DNA of 64,000 nucleotides from contig CALFXR010000001.1 in NCBI GenBank assembly GCA_937958475.1, positions 1 through 64,000 of the forward strand, written 5' to 3'. Positions within the stretch are counted from its first letter, which is position 1, and each line of letters opens with the position of its first letter. The position numbers and the translations under genes were made by a program. The notes beneath the pieces were generated by a model. That model did not search any database. It saw only the letters and a list, made by a program, of their open reading frames with translations, and was not told where the DNA came from. Source of the stretch: an uncultured Mesorhizobium sp. (lineage in GTDB: Bacteria > Pseudomonadota > Alphaproteobacteria > Rhizobiales > Rhizobiaceae). This document shows, one piece after another, positions 43,080 to 54,110 of the stretch.

Positions 43080-43886
43080 TCAGCCCCAGACGAGCAGCGC
43101 GACCATTCCGGCGCCGCCGACGACGAGCCGCCACCAGCCGAACAGCGCGTAGCCGTGGCGCGACACGTAGTCGAGCAGGAAGCGCACGACGATGACTGCC
43201 GCGAAAAAGGCGGCGACGAAGCCCGCGGCGATGATCGGCAGGTCCGCCGCCGAGAGGATGTCGCGGTTCTTGTAGAGGTCGTAGGCGAAGGCACCGGCCA
43301 TGGTCGGCATCGCCAGGAAGAACGAGAATTCCGCCGCCGAACGCTTGTCGGCACCCATCAGCAGCGCACCGACGATGGTCGAGCCCGAGCGCGACGTGCC
43401 GGGAATCATCGCCAGGCACTGGAAAAGCCCGATGCCCAGGCAGACCGGCAGCGGGAAATCCATGACGTCGCGGTAGCGCGGCGTGAACGTGGCGCGGTCG
43501 ACGACGAGCAGGATCACGCCGCCGACGATCAGCGTCACGCAGATCAGCATCGGCGTCTCGAACAGCACCGTCTTGATGAAGGAGTGCGCGAGCGCGCCGA
43601 TGACCGCCGCCGGCAGGAAGGCGATCACGATTCCCGCAACGAAGCGGCGCGTGCGCGCGTCGCGCGGCAGGTCGACCAGCAGTTTCCACAGCCGGCCGAA
43701 ATAGACGCTGAGGATGGCGAGGATGGCGCCCAGCTGGATCAGGACCTCGAAGGCGCGCCCGGTCGAGCGGAAGCCGAGGAAATGTCCGGCGAGCAGGATG
43801 TGTCCCGTCGACGACACCGGGATGAACTCCGTCAGCCCTTCGAGAATGCCGAGAAGGAGGGCTTCAACGATCGTCTGCTGTTCCAT
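43080..43886 (-). CDS. uppP: Undecaprenyl-diphosphatase
   Basis: This 268-residue membrane phosphatase recycles undecaprenyl diphosphate for peptidoglycan synthesis and gives bacitracin resistance. The catalytic motifs are LTEFIPVSSTGHILLAG near the N-terminus and PGTSRSGSTIVGAL mid-protein, within eight helices. The length is normal. It stands alone, divergent from the glutathione transferase gene. Confidence 0.93.
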   Translation of the reverse strand: MEQQTIVEALLLGILEGLTEFIPVSSTGHILLAGHFLGFRSTGRAFEVLIQLGAILAILSVYFGRLWKLLVDLPRDARTRRFVAGIVIAFLPAAVIGALAHSFIKTVLFETPMLICVTLIVGGVILLVVDRATFTPRYRDVMDFPLPVCLGIGLFQCLAMIPGTSRSGSTIVGALLMGADKRSAAEFSFFLAMPTMAGAFAYDLYKNRDILSAADLPIIAAGFVAAFFAAVIVVRFLLDYVSRHGYALFGWWRLVVGGAGMVALLVWG

Positions 43887-44043
43887 CGTCCGTTCCGGCC
43901 GGCGCGTCGGCCGGCCCCTTGCTTGTCATGGCGTCGAAGTACCCCTATAGGTCGAGGCCCGCGAAGGCCCGCTGAATCGGGCGGCCAAGACTTACGGGCG
44001 CGCACCTGGATTGACCAGTGCCCCTCCCGACGATTGCTGGACC

Positions 44044-44736
44044 ATGCTGACGCTTTTCCACCACCCCCTGTTCGCATCATGCCGCTTCGTCCGACTGGCC
44101 TTTGGCGAGTACGGCGAGGAACTCGCACTGATCGAGGAGAAGCCCTGGACCCGGCGCAAGGAGTTCCTGACGCTGAACCCGGCGGGAACGCTGCCGGTGC
44201 TGCTGGCGGAAGGCGACGTACCGGTCGTCGGCGCCGCCGTCATCGCCGAGTATCTCGACGAGACGCGCGGTGCGCTGAAGCGCGACCGGCGGCTGCTCGC
44301 CGAGAACCCGATCGACCGCGCCGAAATCCGGCGCCTCGTCGAATGGTACCTGGTCAAGGCGGAGGGCGAGGTGACCCGCCATCTCGTGCGCGAGCGCGCG
44401 CTGAAGCCGCTGATGCCGAGCGCCCAGGGCGGCGGTTCGCCCGATTCGGCCGCCATCCGCGCCGCCCGCGCCAACATCCGCCAGCACATGAAATACACCA
44501 ACTGGCTGGCCGGTACGCGCAACTACCTGTCGGGTCCGCGCATCACCTATGCCGACCTCGCCGCCGGTGCGACGCTGTCGGTGCTCGACTACCTCGGCGA
44601 AGTCCGCTGGTCGGAGTATCCGGCGGCGCGCGAATGGTATGCGCGCGTCAAGTCGAGGCCGTCCTTCAGGCCGCTGCTTGCCGATCGCGTGCGCGGCGTC
44701 TCACCGGCTGCGAACTATGCGGACCTCGACTTCTGA
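44044..44736 (+). CDS. Glutathione S-transferase family protein
   Basis: This 230-residue protein has an N-terminal thioredoxin-like domain (residues 1-80; LFHHPLFASCRFVRLAFGEYG, TLNPAGTLPVLL, VIAEYLDE) and a C-terminal helical domain containing ITYADLAAGATLSVLDYLG. It is a cytosolic GST, probably binding glutathione for conjugation or reduction; the substrate is unknown. Its last 20 bases overlap the start of queG, an arrangement common in Rhizobiales (from memory). Confidence 0.88.
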   Translation: MLTLFHHPLFASCRFVRLAFGEYGEELALIEEKPWTRRKEFLTLNPAGTLPVLLAEGDVPVVGAAVIAEYLDETRGALKRDRRLLAENPIDRAEIRRLVEWYLVKAEGEVTRHLVRERALKPLMPSAQGGGSPDSAAIRAARANIRQHMKYTNWLAGTRNYLSGPRITYADLAAGATLSVLDYLGEVRWSEYPAAREWYARVKSRPSFRPLLADRVRGVSPAANYADLDF

Positions 44737-45898
44737 GAAGGCCGCCGGCCGCCCCGACCTGCGCGCCATGATCCGCGGCGAGGCGGCGAGGCTGGGCTTC
44801 GAGGCCGTCGGCTTCACCACGCCCGATTCCATCCCCCAGGCCGACGCCCGGCTGCGCGACTTCGTCGCGCGCGGATGGCACGGCTCGATGGCATGGATGG
44901 CCGAGACGCTGGAGCGCCGCGCCAGCCCGTCTGCCTTGTGGCCGGAGGTCCGCTCGATCGTCGTGCTCGGCATGAACTACGGCCCGGCCGCCGACCCGCG
45001 CACGCTCCAGGCAAGGCCCGACCGCGGCGCGATCTCGGTCTATGCGCGCAACCGCGACTACCACGACGTCGTCAAGGGCCGGCTGAAGGAACTGGCCGGC
45101 AAGATCGCGGCGCGCTCGGGCGGCGACGTCAAGGTGTTCGTCGACACGGCCCCGGTCATGGAGAAGCCGCTCGCCGAGGCCGCGGGTCTCGGCTGGCAAG
45201 GCAAGCACACGAATCTCGTCAGCCGCGACTTCGGCTCCTGGCTCTTCCTCGGCGCCATCTTCACGACGGCGGCGCTGGAGCCCGACGCGGCCGCCGCCGA
45301 CCATTGCGGGAACTGCCGCGCCTGCCTCGACGCCTGCCCGACGTCTGCATTCCCGGCGCCATACCGGCTCGACGCGCGGCGTTGCATCTCCTACCTCACC
45401 ATCGAGAACAAGGGACCGATCCCGAACGAATTCCGCGCTGCCGTCGGCAACCGCATCTACGGCTGCGACGACTGCCTGGCGGCCTGTCCGTGGAACAAGT
45501 TCGCCCGTTCGGCGGCCGAGATGAAGTTCCGTGCCCGCGCCGACCTCGAGGAGCCGCGGCTCGCCGATCTGCTCGACCTGGACGACGCCGCCTTCCGTAC
45601 GCTGTTCGCCGGCTCCCCGGTGAAGCGGATCGGCCGCGATCGCTTCCTGCGCAACGTGCTCGTGGCGGCCGGCAATTCGGGCGAGGCGAGCCTCGCCACC
45701 CGATGCCGCGCGCTCGCCGAAGATCCCTCGCCGCTGGTCCGGGGCGCCGCGGTATGGGCCCTGTCGCGGCTGCTCGATGCGGACGCGTTCGAACGCGCGG
45801 CGGCCGGGCTCATGGACGGCGAAGGCGATGATTGCGTCCGCGCCGAATGGCGCGGCGCGCTGGCCCTCGCGGAAAAAGCGAAAGAGTCGATCCCATGA
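44717..45898 (+). CDS. queG: Epoxyqueuosine reductase
   Basis: This 393-residue enzyme makes the last step of queuosine synthesis in tRNA, reducing epoxyqueuosine. Asp143 in VDTAPVMEKPLAE is the likely catalytic residue for the cobalamin-dependent reaction. Two 4Fe-4S motifs follow, CGNCRACLDACPT and CDDCLAACPWN, and a C-terminal HEAT-like part (about 300-393). The start at 44717 overlaps the GST gene; ATG 44768 (MIRGEAARLG) is an alternative. Its stop overlaps the next start by four bases. Confidence 0.92.
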   Translation: MRTSTSEKAAGRPDLRAMIRGEAARLGFEAVGFTTPDSIPQADARLRDFVARGWHGSMAWMAETLERRASPSALWPEVRSIVVLGMNYGPAADPRTLQARPDRGAISVYARNRDYHDVVKGRLKELAGKIAARSGGDVKVFVDTAPVMEKPLAEAAGLGWQGKHTNLVSRDFGSWLFLGAIFTTAALEPDAAAADHCGNCRACLDACPTSAFPAPYRLDARRCISYLTIENKGPIPNEFRAAVGNRIYGCDDCLAACPWNKFARSAAEMKFRARADLEEPRLADLLDLDDAAFRTLFAGSPVKRIGRDRFLRNVLVAAGNSGEASLATRCRALAEDPSPLVRGAAVWALSRLLDADAFERAAAGLMDGEGDDCVRAEWRGALALAEKAKESIP

Positions 45899-46779
45899 AC
45901 GAACGGTACTTCCTCTTCGGCGCAGGCTACTCGGCGCTTGCCTTCGCCCGGTTGCTGGAAGGGCGGCCCGTCGCCGGGACGACGCGCTCGCCGGACCGCT
46001 TTGCGGCGCTCGAGGCGGCCGGTGTCGAGCCGCTGCTCTTCGACGGGGCGGCGCTCTCCCACGCCGTCCGCGAGCGCCTGGCGGAAACGACGCATGTCGT
46101 GGTGAGTGCTGCACCGACGGCCGCGGGCGACCCGGTTCTCGGCACGGCGGCAGAGACGATCCGCACGGCCATGCCGGCGCTGCGCTGGATCGGCTACCTG
46201 TCGACGGTGGGCGTCTACGGCGACCATGGCGGCGCCTGGGTCGACGAGGAAAGCGACTGCCGCCCGGTCTCGCCGCGCTCGCGCGAACGCCTCGATGCCG
46301 AACGGGCATGGCAGGCGCTCGGCGCCGAAAGGGGCGTTCCGGTCGCCGTGCTGCGCCTGTCGGGCATCTACGGTCCGGGCCAGAACGCGCTGGCCAACCT
46401 GGCGGCGGGCACCGCGCGGCGGCTGGTGAAGCCGGGGCAGGTGTTCAACCGCATCCATGTCGACGACATCGCCGGCGCGCTTCGCCACCTCGCGGCGACG
46501 GATATCGGCGGGGTCTTCAACGTCACCGACGACGAGCCGGCGCCAGCCCAGGACGTGGTGCTTTTCGCCGCAGGGCTGATGGGCGTCGCGCCGCCGCCCG
46601 AAATTCCCTTCGAGGCTGCCCAACTTTCGCCCATGGCGCGGTCCTTCTATGAAGAGAACAAGCGAGTCGCCAACCGGCGCCTGAAAGCAACCGGTTTCGT
46701 CTTCCGCCACCCCGACTACCGGGGCGCGCTGACGGCGATGTGGCAATCGGGCGAATGGCGGGGCAACGGGCGGCGCTGA
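45895..46779 (+). CDS. NAD(P)-dependent epimerase/dehydratase-like protein (YeeZ-like)
   Basis: This 294-residue atypical SDR has FLFGAGYSALAFARLL as nucleotide-binding strand, STVGVYGDHGGAWVDE, LRLSGIYGPGQNAL and RIHVDDIAGALRHLA. It resembles the YeeZ group of SDRs, whose reaction is unknown. Translational coupling to queG by ATGA is seen. It lacks an obvious YxxxK pair in the usual spacing, so catalysis is uncertain. Confidence 0.82.
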   Translation: MNERYFLFGAGYSALAFARLLEGRPVAGTTRSPDRFAALEAAGVEPLLFDGAALSHAVRERLAETTHVVVSAAPTAAGDPVLGTAAETIRTAMPALRWIGYLSTVGVYGDHGGAWVDEESDCRPVSPRSRERLDAERAWQALGAERGVPVAVLRLSGIYGPGQNALANLAAGTARRLVKPGQVFNRIHVDDIAGALRHLAATDIGGVFNVTDDEPAPAQDVVLFAAGLMGVAPPPEIPFEAAQLSPMARSFYEENKRVANRRLKATGFVFRHPDYRGALTAMWQSGEWRGNGRR

Positions 46780-46864
46780 CGGATACCGAAGCGCGGTCAC
46801 GTTAAGGTCCGGTTAACCACGCGACCCGAGAGTCGGCGAAGGAAAGACGCTGCGGAGAGACGGG

Positions 46865-47935
46865 ATGGCCAGGACGATGCAACGGACGGGACGGCTGGCG
46901 TCGCTGGTCGCCGGCGTTGCGGCGCTGGCCTCGGCGTTCGCCGCGCCCGCGGGCGCCGAACCGCTGGCCAAGGTCCTGTTCGGCGGCAAGGCGTTGCCGG
47001 CCGCGACCAGGCCGGCATCATACGGCTTCTACAGCAAGGGCTGCTTCTCCGGCGGCGTCGCCATCGCCACCGACGGTCCCACCTGGCAGGCCATGCGCCT
47101 GTCCCGCAACCGGCGGTGGGGCCATCCGACGATGATCGCGCTGCTCGAGAAGCTGTCGCATGACGCCGTCGCCGACGGCTGGCCGGGCCTGCTGCTCGGC
47201 GACGTCTCGCAGCCGCGCGGAGGGCCGATGCTCACCGGCCACGCCTCGCACCAGATCGGCCTCGACGCCGACATCTGGCTGACCCCGATGCCCGACCGCC
47301 GCCTGTCGGCCACCGAGCGCGAGAACATGAGCGCGACCTCGATGATCAGGAAGGGCGGTCTCACCGTCGACGACCGCCTGTGGACGCCCGCCCATGCCGG
47401 CCTGCTCAGGCGCGCTGCCAGCTATCCCGAGGTGGAGCGCATCCTCGTCCATCCCGGCATCAAGAAGAAGCTTTGCGACACGGTCACCGGCGACAGGAGC
47501 TGGCTGCGCAAGATCCGCCCCTTCTGGGGCCACGACTACCATTTCCACGTCCGCATCGGCTGCCAGGCGGGTTCGCCCGGCTGCAAGCGCCAGGACCCGG
47601 TTCCGGCGGGCGAGGGCTGCGACAAGTCGCTGGCATGGTGGTTCACCGAGGAGCCGTGGCGCCCCAACAAGAACCCCGACGCGCCGAAGGCCCGCGACCT
47701 GATGACGATGTCGAGCCTGCCGAAGGAGTGCCGGGCCGTCCTCGAAGCTCCGGATCCGGCCTCGGAGGCGGCCGTCACGGTGGGCGGCGCGAACATGACC
47801 GCGGCCGCCGCGGCGGCGCCCGCCCCGGTCTCCGTGGCGCCGCAGGCGCCCGCCGCCCCGCCGGCCATCTCCGAGAATGCCTTCGCCGCGACGCCCGACA
47901 TGGGCGTTCCCATACCGCGGCCCCGGCCCGATTGA
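46865..47935 (+). CDS. mepA: Penicillin-insensitive murein endopeptidase
   Basis: This 356-residue periplasmic LAS-type metallopeptidase cleaves D-alanyl-meso-diaminopimelyl cross-links in peptidoglycan. A signal peptide ends near AGA (30-31). The zinc site is visible in GHASHQIGLDADIW and in HDYHFHVRIGC, with paired cysteines around. It has an Ala/Pro-rich tail of about 60 residues ending in VPIPRPRPD, longer than E. coli MepA. It is a single gene behind an AGAGACGGG box. Confidence 0.92.
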   Translation: MARTMQRTGRLASLVAGVAALASAFAAPAGAEPLAKVLFGGKALPAATRPASYGFYSKGCFSGGVAIATDGPTWQAMRLSRNRRWGHPTMIALLEKLSHDAVADGWPGLLLGDVSQPRGGPMLTGHASHQIGLDADIWLTPMPDRRLSATERENMSATSMIRKGGLTVDDRLWTPAHAGLLRRAASYPEVERILVHPGIKKKLCDTVTGDRSWLRKIRPFWGHDYHFHVRIGCQAGSPGCKRQDPVPAGEGCDKSLAWWFTEEPWRPNKNPDAPKARDLMTMSSLPKECRAVLEAPDPASEAAVTVGGANMTAAAAAAPAPVSVAPQAPAAPPAISENAFAATPDMGVPIPRPRPD

Positions 47936-48043
47936 CCTTCGCGCGGGGCCGGAAGCGCTTTCGTCCCGGCATGCCATGCGCTATAGCGCTTCAACCGATT
48001 TAGCGCCTCGCCCACGCGAATCGCGGCTCCTCGGCGGACGGTC

Positions 48044-48442
48044 ATGGCAGCACGAACCCGCATCGCGCTGATCGCGCACGACGAGAAGAAGGACGACATG
48101 GTCGCCTTCGTCGCCGCCCATGGCGACTTCTTCGCCGGGTGCGACATCGTGGCGACCGGCACCACCGGCGGCCGCGTCGCCGAAGCCTGCCCGGGATTGG
48201 CGATACGCCGGCTGAAGAGCGGTCCGCTCGGCGGCGACCAGCAGATCGGCGCGCTGATCGCGGAAGGCGCCATCGACGCGGTCTTCTTCTTCGTCGACCC
48301 GCTGACGCCCATGCCGCACGACGTCGACGTGAAGGCACTGATGCGCCTTGCAATCGTTTACAATATCCCGTTAGCACTGAATCTCGCGACGGCACGGGTG
48401 CTCGTGGGGACGCGGGGCGACGCCGCGGACGCAGGATCGTGA
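48044..48442 (+). CDS. mgsA: Methylglyoxal synthase
   Basis: This 132-residue enzyme turns dihydroxyacetone phosphate into methylglyoxal and phosphate, a bypass of lower glycolysis under phosphate limitation. Landmarks are LIAHDEKKDDMV, the phosphate-binding ATGTTGG, SGPLGGDQQIGALI and the catalytic-Asp region FFVDPLTPMPHDVDVKALMR. It lies ten bases before glk, so the two sugar-metabolism genes are likely cotranscribed. Confidence 0.94.
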   Translation: MAARTRIALIAHDEKKDDMVAFVAAHGDFFAGCDIVATGTTGGRVAEACPGLAIRRLKSGPLGGDQQIGALIAEGAIDAVFFFVDPLTPMPHDVDVKALMRLAIVYNIPLALNLATARVLVGTRGDAADAGS

Positions 48443-48452
48443 GGAAAGGCGC

Positions 48453-49481
48453 ATGCCGGTGAGCCAGGACGAAGACACCGCACTGAGGTTCCCGATCCTC
48501 ATCGGCGACATCGGCGGCACCAATGCGCGCTTCGCCATCCTCGTCGATTCCTACGCGGAGCCGAAGGAGTTCCCGATCGTCCAGACGGCCGCCTTCGCCA
48601 CCATCGACCAGGCGATCCAGACGGCCATCCTCGACCGCACCTCGGTGCAGCCGCGTTCGGCGGTACTGGCGGTCGCCGGTCCCGTCGACGGCGACGAAAT
48701 CGCGCTGACCAACTGCGACTGGGTGGTGCGGCCGCGGGTCATGTTCGAGCAACTCGGGCTTTCCGACATCGTCGTGCTCAACGACTTCGAGGCCCAGGCG
48801 CTGGCCGTCGTCGCGCTGGGCGCGGAGCACATGGAGAAGATCGGGCCGGGCGAGCCGGAACCGCTCGGCAGCCGCGTCGTGCTCGGTCCCGGCACCGGGC
48901 TCGGCGTCGCCGGCCTGATCCATGCCTGCCATCGCTGGATCCCCGTGCCCGGCGAGGGCGGCCACATGGACATCGGCCCGCGCACGGCGCGCGACCGCGA
49001 GGTCTTCCCCCACATCGAACCGATCGAGGGACGCATTTCGGGCGAGCAGATCCTGTGCGGCCGCGGCCTGGTCAACACCTATCGCGCGGTGGCGAAGGCG
49101 GACGGCGTGACGCCGCGCTTCACCACTCCCGCCGAGATCACCGGCGCGGCATTGGAGAAGTCGGATGCGGTGGCGCAGGAAGCGCTCTCGATGTTCGTCA
49201 CCTGCCTCGGTCGGACGGCCGGCGATCTGGCGCTGGTCTTCATGAGCCGCGGCGGCGTCTATCTCACCGGCGGCATCGCGCAGAAGATCGTCCCGGCGCT
49301 GAAGAACGGCACCTTCCGCGCCGCCTTCGAGGACAAGGCGCCGCACAGGGAGCTGCTGCGCTCGATGCCGGTCTACGTCATCACCCACCCGCTCGCCGCG
49401 CTCGCCGGTCTCGCGGCCTATGCGCGCACCCCCGCACTGTTCGGCGTCGAGACCGCCGGCCGCCGCTGGCGCTACGCCTGA
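48453..49481 (+). CDS. glk: Glucokinase
   Basis: This 342-residue ATP-dependent glucokinase is of the Glk family. The phosphate-1 loop is GDIGGTNARFAI. Further motifs are AVAGPVDGDEIALTNCDW, LNDFEAQALAV, GPGTGLGVAGLI, PGEGGHMDIGPR and YLTGGIAQKI. It phosphorylates glucose at the entry of the Entner-Doudoroff or glycolytic route. It follows mgsA closely. Confidence 0.94.
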   Translation: MPVSQDEDTALRFPILIGDIGGTNARFAILVDSYAEPKEFPIVQTAAFATIDQAIQTAILDRTSVQPRSAVLAVAGPVDGDEIALTNCDWVVRPRVMFEQLGLSDIVVLNDFEAQALAVVALGAEHMEKIGPGEPEPLGSRVVLGPGTGLGVAGLIHACHRWIPVPGEGGHMDIGPRTARDREVFPHIEPIEGRISGEQILCGRGLVNTYRAVAKADGVTPRFTTPAEITGAALEKSDAVAQEALSMFVTCLGRTAGDLALVFMSRGGVYLTGGIAQKIVPALKNGTFRAAFEDKAPHRELLRSMPVYVITHPLAALAGLAAYARTPALFGVETAGRRWRYA

Positions 49482-49608
49482 GAGCGACGGGAGCGGCGCA
49501 CGAGCGGCACGAAAGTTGCCCCGAGGCCATAGGCAATCCCGGCCGATGCCGCTATGAGGAGCGCCGAACGGCGGCTCGGCCGGCTTTCACGGCGCAGCGG
49601 ACGGGACT

Positions 49609-51437
<1,829 letters not shown>

Positions 51438-51441
<4 letters not shown>

Positions 51442-52250
51442 GCGACATGGGACTGGTCGTGGTCGGCGCCGCCGGCCGCATGGGGCAGGCGCTGATCCGC
51501 ACCATCGCCGCGGTCGATGGCGTCAGGCTCGCCGGCGCCATCGAGCGTCCCGGTTCGCCGCAACTCGGCCGCGACGCTGGCGAACTCTCCGGCGCCGGCC
51601 CCTGCGGCGTCTCCATCACCGACGATCCGCTGCCGGTCTTCGCCCGGGCCGACGGCGTGCTCGACTTCACCTCGCCCGCCGCGACCGTCGAGTTCGCCGG
51701 CTACGCCGCACAGGCCGGCGTGGTCCACGTCATCGGCACCACCGGGTGCGCGGCCGACGACGACGCCAGGATCGCCGCCGCCGCCCGCCACACCGCGATC
51801 GTGAAGTCGGGCAACATGAGCCTCGGCGTCAACCTGCTCGCCGTGCTGGTGGAGCAGGCGGCGCGAGCGCTCGATCCGGCCGACTTCGACGTCGAGGTTC
51901 TGGAAATGCACCATCGCAACAAGGTCGACGCGCCCTCGGGCACGGCGCTGCTGCTCGGCGCCGCCGCCGCGCATGGCCGCGACACCGACCTCGACAGGGA
52001 AGCCGTGCGCGTGCGCGACGGCCACACCGGCCCGCGCCGGTCCGGGTCGATCGGCTTCGCCACGTTGCGCGGCGGCACGGTGGTCGGCGACCATTCGGTG
52101 ATCCTCGCCGGCAGCGGCGAACGCATCGTGCTGTCGCATCATGCCGAGGATCGCACCATCTTCGCCCGTGGCGCGGTGAAGGCCGCGCTGTGGGCACGCG
52201 GGCGCAAGCCGGGGCTCTATTCCATGCGCGACGTGCTCGGCCTCGGCTGA
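51438..52250 (+). CDS. dapB: 4-Hydroxy-tetrahydrodipicolinate reductase
   Basis: This 270-residue NAD(P)H-dependent enzyme of lysine and diaminopimelate synthesis shows VVGAAGRMGQAL, DFTSPAATVEF, GTTGC, the catalytic EMHHRNKVDAPSGTAL and GFATLRGGTVVGDHSVI. It is coupled to the upstream ABC exporter gene and followed 35 bases later by gpmA. Confidence 0.95.
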
Positions 52251-52285
52251 TCCGTCGGGGCCGCACTCCAACCGAGAGGAAAATC

Positions 52286-52903
52286 ATGTCCGGAACCCTC
52301 GTCCTCGTTCGCCACGGCCAGAGCGAATGGAACCTGAAGAACCTGTTCACCGGCTGGCGCGACGTCGGCCTGACCGACCTCGGCCGCGAGGAGGCGAAGA
52401 GCGCCGGCACCAGGCTGAAGGCGCTGGGGCTCAACTTCGACATCGCCTTCACCTCGGCGCTGACGCGCGCGCAGGCGTCCTGCGACCTGATCCTCGGCGA
52501 ACTCGGCCAGACCGGCCTCGAGACGATCCGCGACCAGGCGCTCAACGAGCGCGACTACGGCGACCTGTCGGGGCTGAACAAGGACGACGCGCGGGCGAAA
52601 TGGGGCGAGGAGCAGGTCCACATCTGGCGCCGTTCCTACGACATCGCGCCTCCCGGCGGCGAAAGCCTGAAGGACACCGGAGCGCGCGTATGGCCCTACT
52701 ACATCCACGTGCTGCAGCCGCATGTGCTGCGCGGCGAGACCGTGCTCGTCGTCGCCCACGGCAACTCGCTGCGCGCCCTGATCATGGCGCTGGACGGGCT
52801 GACGGGAGACCAGATCGTCAAGACCGAACTGGCCACCGGCGTCCCCATCGTCTACCGGCTCAACGCCGATTCGACCGTCATGTCGAAGGACATCCTCGCC
52901 TGA
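52286..52903 (+). CDS. gpmA: 2,3-Bisphosphoglycerate-dependent phosphoglycerate mutase
   Basis: This 205-residue cofactor-dependent mutase of glycolysis shows LVLVRHGQSEWN with the phosphohistidine, GWRDVGLTDLGREEA, TSALTRAQ, LNERDYGDLSGLNKD and VAHGNSLRALIM. It is shorter than E. coli GpmA, the compact form usual in alphaproteobacteria. It lies behind a GAGAGGAAA ribosome binding site, next to dapB. Confidence 0.95.
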   Translation: MSGTLVLVRHGQSEWNLKNLFTGWRDVGLTDLGREEAKSAGTRLKALGLNFDIAFTSALTRAQASCDLILGELGQTGLETIRDQALNERDYGDLSGLNKDDARAKWGEEQVHIWRRSYDIAPPGGESLKDTGARVWPYYIHVLQPHVLRGETVLVVAHGNSLRALIMALDGLTGDQIVKTELATGVPIVYRLNADSTVMSKDILA

Positions 52904-52946
52904 GAGTGCCGCCGCGCCTTTGCCGGAGAACGATCGAAAAAGCGCG

Positions 52947-52975
52947 TTGACACCGCGGGTTCACCCGCTTACATC
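52947..52975 (+). promoter_or_regulatory. Promoter of tRNA-Leu
   Basis: A perfect -35 TTGACA (52947-52952) and a TACATC -10 (52970-52975) are 17 bases apart and end eleven bases before the tRNA. This is the clearest sigma-70-type promoter in the window. Confidence 0.75.
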
Positions 52976-52986
52976 AGCGGCGCGCT

Positions 52987-53071
52987 GCCCAGATGGCGGA
53001 ATTGGTAGACGCGCACGGTTCAGGTCCGTGTGCCGCGAGGCGTGGAGGTTCGAGTCCTCTTCTGGGCACCA
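52987..53071 (+). tRNA. tRNA-Leu (CAG)
   Basis: This 85-base class II tRNA has acceptor stem GCCCAGA / TCTGGGC, the leucine-type D arm (TGGCGGAATTGGTAGACGC) and an anticodon stem-loop CACGG TTCAGGT CCGTG with CAG at 53021-53023. It has a long variable arm (TGCCGCGAGGCGT) and T arm GGAGG TTCGAGT CCTCT. The CCA end is encoded at 53069-53071. Confidence 0.97.
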
Positions 53072-53111
53072 AATTCCCTTGCCGGATCGTCCGAGACGGC
53101 CCGGGAACTGC

Positions 53112-53142
53112 AAAAAAAAAGCCCGGTTTTCCGGGCTTTTTT
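53112..53142 (+). terminator. Rho-independent terminator after tRNA-Leu
   Basis: GCCCGG (53121-53126), loop TTTT, CCGGGC (53131-53136) is flanked by a run of nine A before and six T after, a classical bidirectional-looking terminator 49 bases after the tRNA. Confidence 0.92.
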
Positions 53143-53429
53143 GTTGCCTGGTGGTCCGAGGTCGTCCGGCCGGGTGTGTTGGTATCCTGTCTTCCGCTAT
53201 GCGATCGCAACATCGCGGGCGTCGAACGATCCCACCTTCGGCCTGCGCGGCGCCCTCGTCGCGCCCAAGGTGACGCATCGCGCCGCACTGACGGACTGGG
53301 CGGGATTCGCGGCCTCGTCCAGGCGATCACGCCGGCGGCGTGATGCGAGGTCGCCACAAAGCCACCTTGCCATTCCTGACGGCATCTTGCGAGAATGAGA
53401 CGGGGCTGTCTTCGTTTTCCTAGGATACC

Positions 53430-54110
53430 ATGCGCCGCATAATCCGCCGACCCCGTTCATCCGGTCGGGCCCGCCTTGTCGCGGGGCGCGTCCCGCCGGT
53501 CGCGGCCATCGTCATCGCGCTGTTCCTGGCGCTTCTGCCCAGAACGCTCCTTGCCGGAACGGCCGCGGCCGAGCAGCATGTCGCGGAGGCCATGTCCGTC
53601 ATGACGGAGATCGCGCGGGCGGTTAAGGAGGGCAAGGGCGGTCAGGATGCGGCGTTCCGACGCCTGCTTGCCAAAGACTTCGATGCCTCGACGCTCGCCA
53701 TGGCGTCGCTGCCGGAAGAGGTGAGTGAAAGTGCAGACGCTGCATCGCTCGCGAAGTACCGGTCGGCCTTCGTCGTCTACCTGACGAAGGCTTTCCTCGA
53801 AGAGGCGGCCCGCGCGCCGCTCTATGAGACGAGGGTCGCGGGTTCGAGGAACCATGCCACGGGACGGATCATCGTCCATACTGTGGGGGAAGCCCCCAAC
53901 GGCAACCGTCGGGAAGGCGACTGGTTCGTCACGCCCGGCGCCGCGCCGCGGATCGTCGACGCGGCGATCCGCGGCATTCTCCTGTCTGCCAACGAACGAA
54001 AACGCTTCGCGCGGGTCCTTGCGCGAGGAGGCATGTCGGGGCTCGTCGCCGCCCTGGAGAAGGGACCTTCAGGTTTCACCGGTTCTCCCGGCGAGGATGT
54101 CTGGCGATGA
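53430..54110 (+). CDS. Secreted MlaC/Ttg2-like protein
   Basis: This 226-residue protein has a basic N-terminus and a hydrophobic segment (about 22-43) that acts as signal peptide or anchor. The body has FRRLLAKDFDASTLAMASL and LAKYRSAFVVYLTKAFLEEA, and ends with a helical stretch, a pattern like MlaC (Ttg2D) phospholipid shuttle proteins. The match is by pattern only. It overlaps the LolD-like gene by four bases and is the first gene of a three-gene membrane module. Confidence 0.6.
   Translation: MRRIIRRPRSSGRARLVAGRVPPVAAIVIALFLALLPRTLLAGTAAAEQHVAEAMSVMTEIARAVKEGKGGQDAAFRRLLAKDFDASTLAMASLPEEVSESADAASLAKYRSAFVVYLTKAFLEEAARAPLYETRVAGSRNHATGRIIVHTVGEAPNGNRREGDWFVTPGAAPRIVDAAIRGILLSANERKRFARVLARGGMSGLVAALEKGPSGFTGSPGEDVWR

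Noticed and set aside
47978..47989. GCGCTATAGCGC palindrome between mepA and mgsA
   Set aside because: It is symmetric but short and of a type common in GC-rich genomes; a similar GCGCTATGGCGC occurs near 9675. Not enough support for an operator call.
52987..53071. Possible integration (att) site at the tRNA-Leu 3' end
   Set aside because: No repeat of the tRNA 3' end and no integrase gene are visible in the window; downstream genes look like ordinary envelope genes.
53143..53429. Overlapping small open frames after the tRNA-Leu terminator
   Set aside because: All are short, arginine-rich and overlapping on both strands; no ribosome binding site or family signal was seen.
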